In this document: piece after piece, positions 6,640 to 7,532 of the stretch
Layout: every line of letters begins with the position of its first letter
How positions within the stretch are numbered: the first letter of the stretch is position 1
DNA from: Dwaynesavagella gallinarum
GTDB taxonomy: Bacteria > Bacillota > Clostridia > Clostridiales > Clostridiaceae
Length of the DNA: 7,532 bases
NCBI GenBank assembly: GCA_019120235.1
Contig: DWVN01000005.1
Coordinates: 1 to 7,532 of the forward strand
Direction: 5' to 3'
Notes under the pieces: generated by a model
Database searches by the model: none
Told to the model about the DNA's origin: nothing
What the model saw: only the letters and a program-made list of their open reading frames with translations
Program-made: the position numbers and the translations under genes

Positions 6640-6654
6640 GGAGTGATTTATTTG
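6638..6654 (+). promoter_or_regulatory. Shine-Dalgarno overlapping the alr stop, selecting a TTG start
   Basis: AGGGAG (6638-6643) overlaps the alr TAG (6637-6639) and lies 8 nt before the TTG at 6652. The GTG at 6643 is in the same frame but overlaps this SD and has nothing suitable upstream of it. TTG at 6652 is therefore the likelier start of the next gene. The overlap suggests translational coupling to alr. Confidence 0.6.
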
Positions 6655-7266
6655 TCTACATATTTGTTTAATAATAAAAGAGATCAAGAAACTAATAAGT
6701 TAATGGGAGTAGTTATATTTTTAATTTTATCTTTAGTATTTACAATAGTTATATCTGTTTCAGTTTTTTTAGTATATTTTGATGATTATATGAGTATACA
6801 GAAACAATATAAATTACTTGAGGAAAAGCTTCAAAAAATAAGTGTTGAAAATTATGAAAAAAATAGTGATAATACACGTCTTAATGTTGAGTTAAATCAG
6901 GTTAAGAATGAAGTTAATAAACTTAATTTAGAGAAAGAAGTTTCAGATAAAAATATTAAACTTGTTGAAGATTTTATTGAGTCTGTAAATAGTGGAAATA
7001 TAAAAGAAAGCAATAAATTTTTAGATCCTGATAGAGAAAGCGAGTTTTTAATTGAGGAAGATCAAAAATTTCCAGATGAAATGGCATCAGGGGATTTTGT
7101 ATTAAATGATAATTTAGAAAGTGGAACTGTTACATATTTTCACACTGAGGATAATAGTAGAACTGAAAGATATGTATTTAATATGGTTTTAAAAGATGAA
7201 GATTGGTTTATATCTGATTTAGAAATTTTTGAGTATACAGGGGAACCTGAAGCTTTGTTAAATTAA
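6652..7266 (+). CDS. Membrane-anchored coiled-coil protein with a probable NTF2-like outer domain, function unknown
   Basis: This encodes 204 residues from TTG 6652 (207 if GTG 6643 is used). A short basic and polar N-terminus is followed by one transmembrane segment (about 17-42), giving an inside-to-outside single-pass topology with no cleavage site seen. Residues about 50-103 are rich in Leu, Lys, Glu and Asn with heptad-like spacing, predicting a coiled coil. The C-terminal part (about 104-195) begins with V-E-D-F-I-E-S-V-N-S-G-N, has a beta-rich middle and a D-W-F-I-S-D-L-E strand. This pattern resembles small NTF2-like (DUF4878-type) extracytoplasmic domains, but I infer the family from the pattern alone. 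It has no catalytic motif. It sits between alr and dapF and is probably co-transcribed with alr, so an envelope role is plausible but unproven. Confidence 0.85.
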   Translation: MSTYLFNNKRDQETNKLMGVVIFLILSLVFTIVISVSVFLVYFDDYMSIQKQYKLLEEKLQKISVENYEKNSDNTRLNVELNQVKNEVNKLNLEKEVSDKNIKLVEDFIESVNSGNIKESNKFLDPDRESEFLIEEDQKFPDEMASGDFVLNDNLESGTVTYFHTEDNSRTERYVFNMVLKDEDWFISDLEIFEYTGEPEALLN

Positions 7267-7275
7267 AAAATTTAG

Positions 7276-7311
7276 ATTACCATTATAAAATTTATAATGG
7301 TAATTTTTTTT
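7276..7311 (+). terminator. Strong intrinsic terminator after the ung-alr-membrane protein group
   Basis: The arms 7276-7289 (ATTACCATTATAAA) and 7291-7304 are exact complements. This allows about a 12-bp stem with a 5-nt loop, immediately followed by eight T residues (7304-7311). It lies 9 nt after the stop codon at 7264-7266. Confidence 0.92.
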
Positions 7312-7319
7312 GTTATAAT
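7291..7319 (+). promoter_or_regulatory. Extended -10 promoter of dapF
   Basis: TGTTATAAT (7311-7319) is a perfect TATAAT with the extended TGn motif. At 17 nt upstream sits a weak -35, TTTATA (7291-7296), inside the terminator stem. The predicted start near 7326 leaves a leader of about 20 nt, too short for a riboswitch. Confidence 0.75.
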
Positions 7320-7346
7320 TTTAAAAGTTAAAGGAGGATTTTGTTT

Positions 7347-7532
7347 ATGACTAAAATTTTTAAATATGAAGCACTTGGAAATGATTATTTAGTAATTGAT
7401 CCAAATTTTTGTAGTGTTGAGATGAGTAAGGATAATATAGTTAAAATTTGTCATAGAAATTTTGGTTGTGGTTCTGATGGGATTTTATATGGTCCTATAT
7501 TAAGTGAAGGAAATAATATTTATTTTAAAATT
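7347..7532 (+). CDS. dapF: Diaminopimelate epimerase, N-terminal 62 residues (cut by window edge)
   Basis: The ATG at 7347 has AAGGAGG (7331-7337) 9 nt upstream, and the frame is open to the right edge. DapF converts LL- to meso-diaminopimelate for lysine and peptidoglycan synthesis. The visible part has the family start, with K-Y-E-A-L-G-N-D-Y-L-V-I-D (6-18) corresponding to the usual G-x-G-N-D-F-v-v-i-D, and C-H-R-N-F-G-C-G-S-D-G-I-L (35-47) corresponding to the R-x-x-G-x-G-x-D-G motif. The two catalytic cysteines of the family lie further on and cannot be checked here. A-L-G-N-D-Y in place of G-L-G-N-D-F is a mild variation. Confidence 0.93.
   Translation, partial: MTKIFKYEALGNDYLVIDPNFCSVEMSKDNIVKICHRNFGCGSDGILYGPILSEGNNIYFKI

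Noticed and set aside
7320..7346. Lysine riboswitch before dapF
   Set aside because: The predicted leader is only about 20 nt and has no room for the structured aptamer.

Overview
The window is strongly AT-rich DNA with Shine-Dalgarno sites close to AAGGAGG, frequent GTG and TTG starts, short U-tailed hairpin terminators and a clostridial style of housekeeping genes. It looks like a low-GC Firmicute of the Clostridia. A host-associated, reduced-genome lineage such as the segmented filamentous bacteria (Candidatus Arthromitus/Savagella) is a reasonable guess from overall style, but nothing here proves the genus. No tRNA, rRNA, CRISPR array, insertion sequence or phage gene was seen.

Layout. 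(1) Bases 1-2230, plus strand: two genes in tandem, 22 nt apart. The first is cut by the left edge. The second is a 551-residue exported protein with a clear signal peptide, tandem internal repeats and a C-terminal domain of about 150 residues. That C-terminal domain is recognisably shared with the first gene, so the two are paralogues of an exported family I cannot name. (2) Bases 2231-2265: a perfect palindrome that can terminate transcription from both sides. (3) Bases 2264-4735, minus strand: a small Cys-rich protein with a carboxypeptidase-regulatory-like beta-sandwich domain, and upstream of it nadE (glutamine-dependent NAD+ synthetase) with its own terminator. (4) Bases 4736-4824: a compact divergent promoter region with two face-to-face TATACT boxes. 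(5) Bases 4825-7266, plus strand: ung (uracil-DNA glycosylase), a divergent alanine racemase, and a membrane-anchored coiled-coil protein of unknown function, all three with non-ATG starts, closed by a strong terminator. (6) From 7347 to the right edge: the first 62 codons of dapF (diaminopimelate epimerase), with its own extended -10 promoter.

How the genes relate: alr and dapF both feed peptidoglycan precursors (D-alanine and meso-diaminopimelate), with a bitopic membrane protein between them. nadE and ung are ordinary housekeeping genes. The least explained part is the left third: the repeat-bearing exported paralogue pair, and the solitary Cys-rich protein that converges on it.
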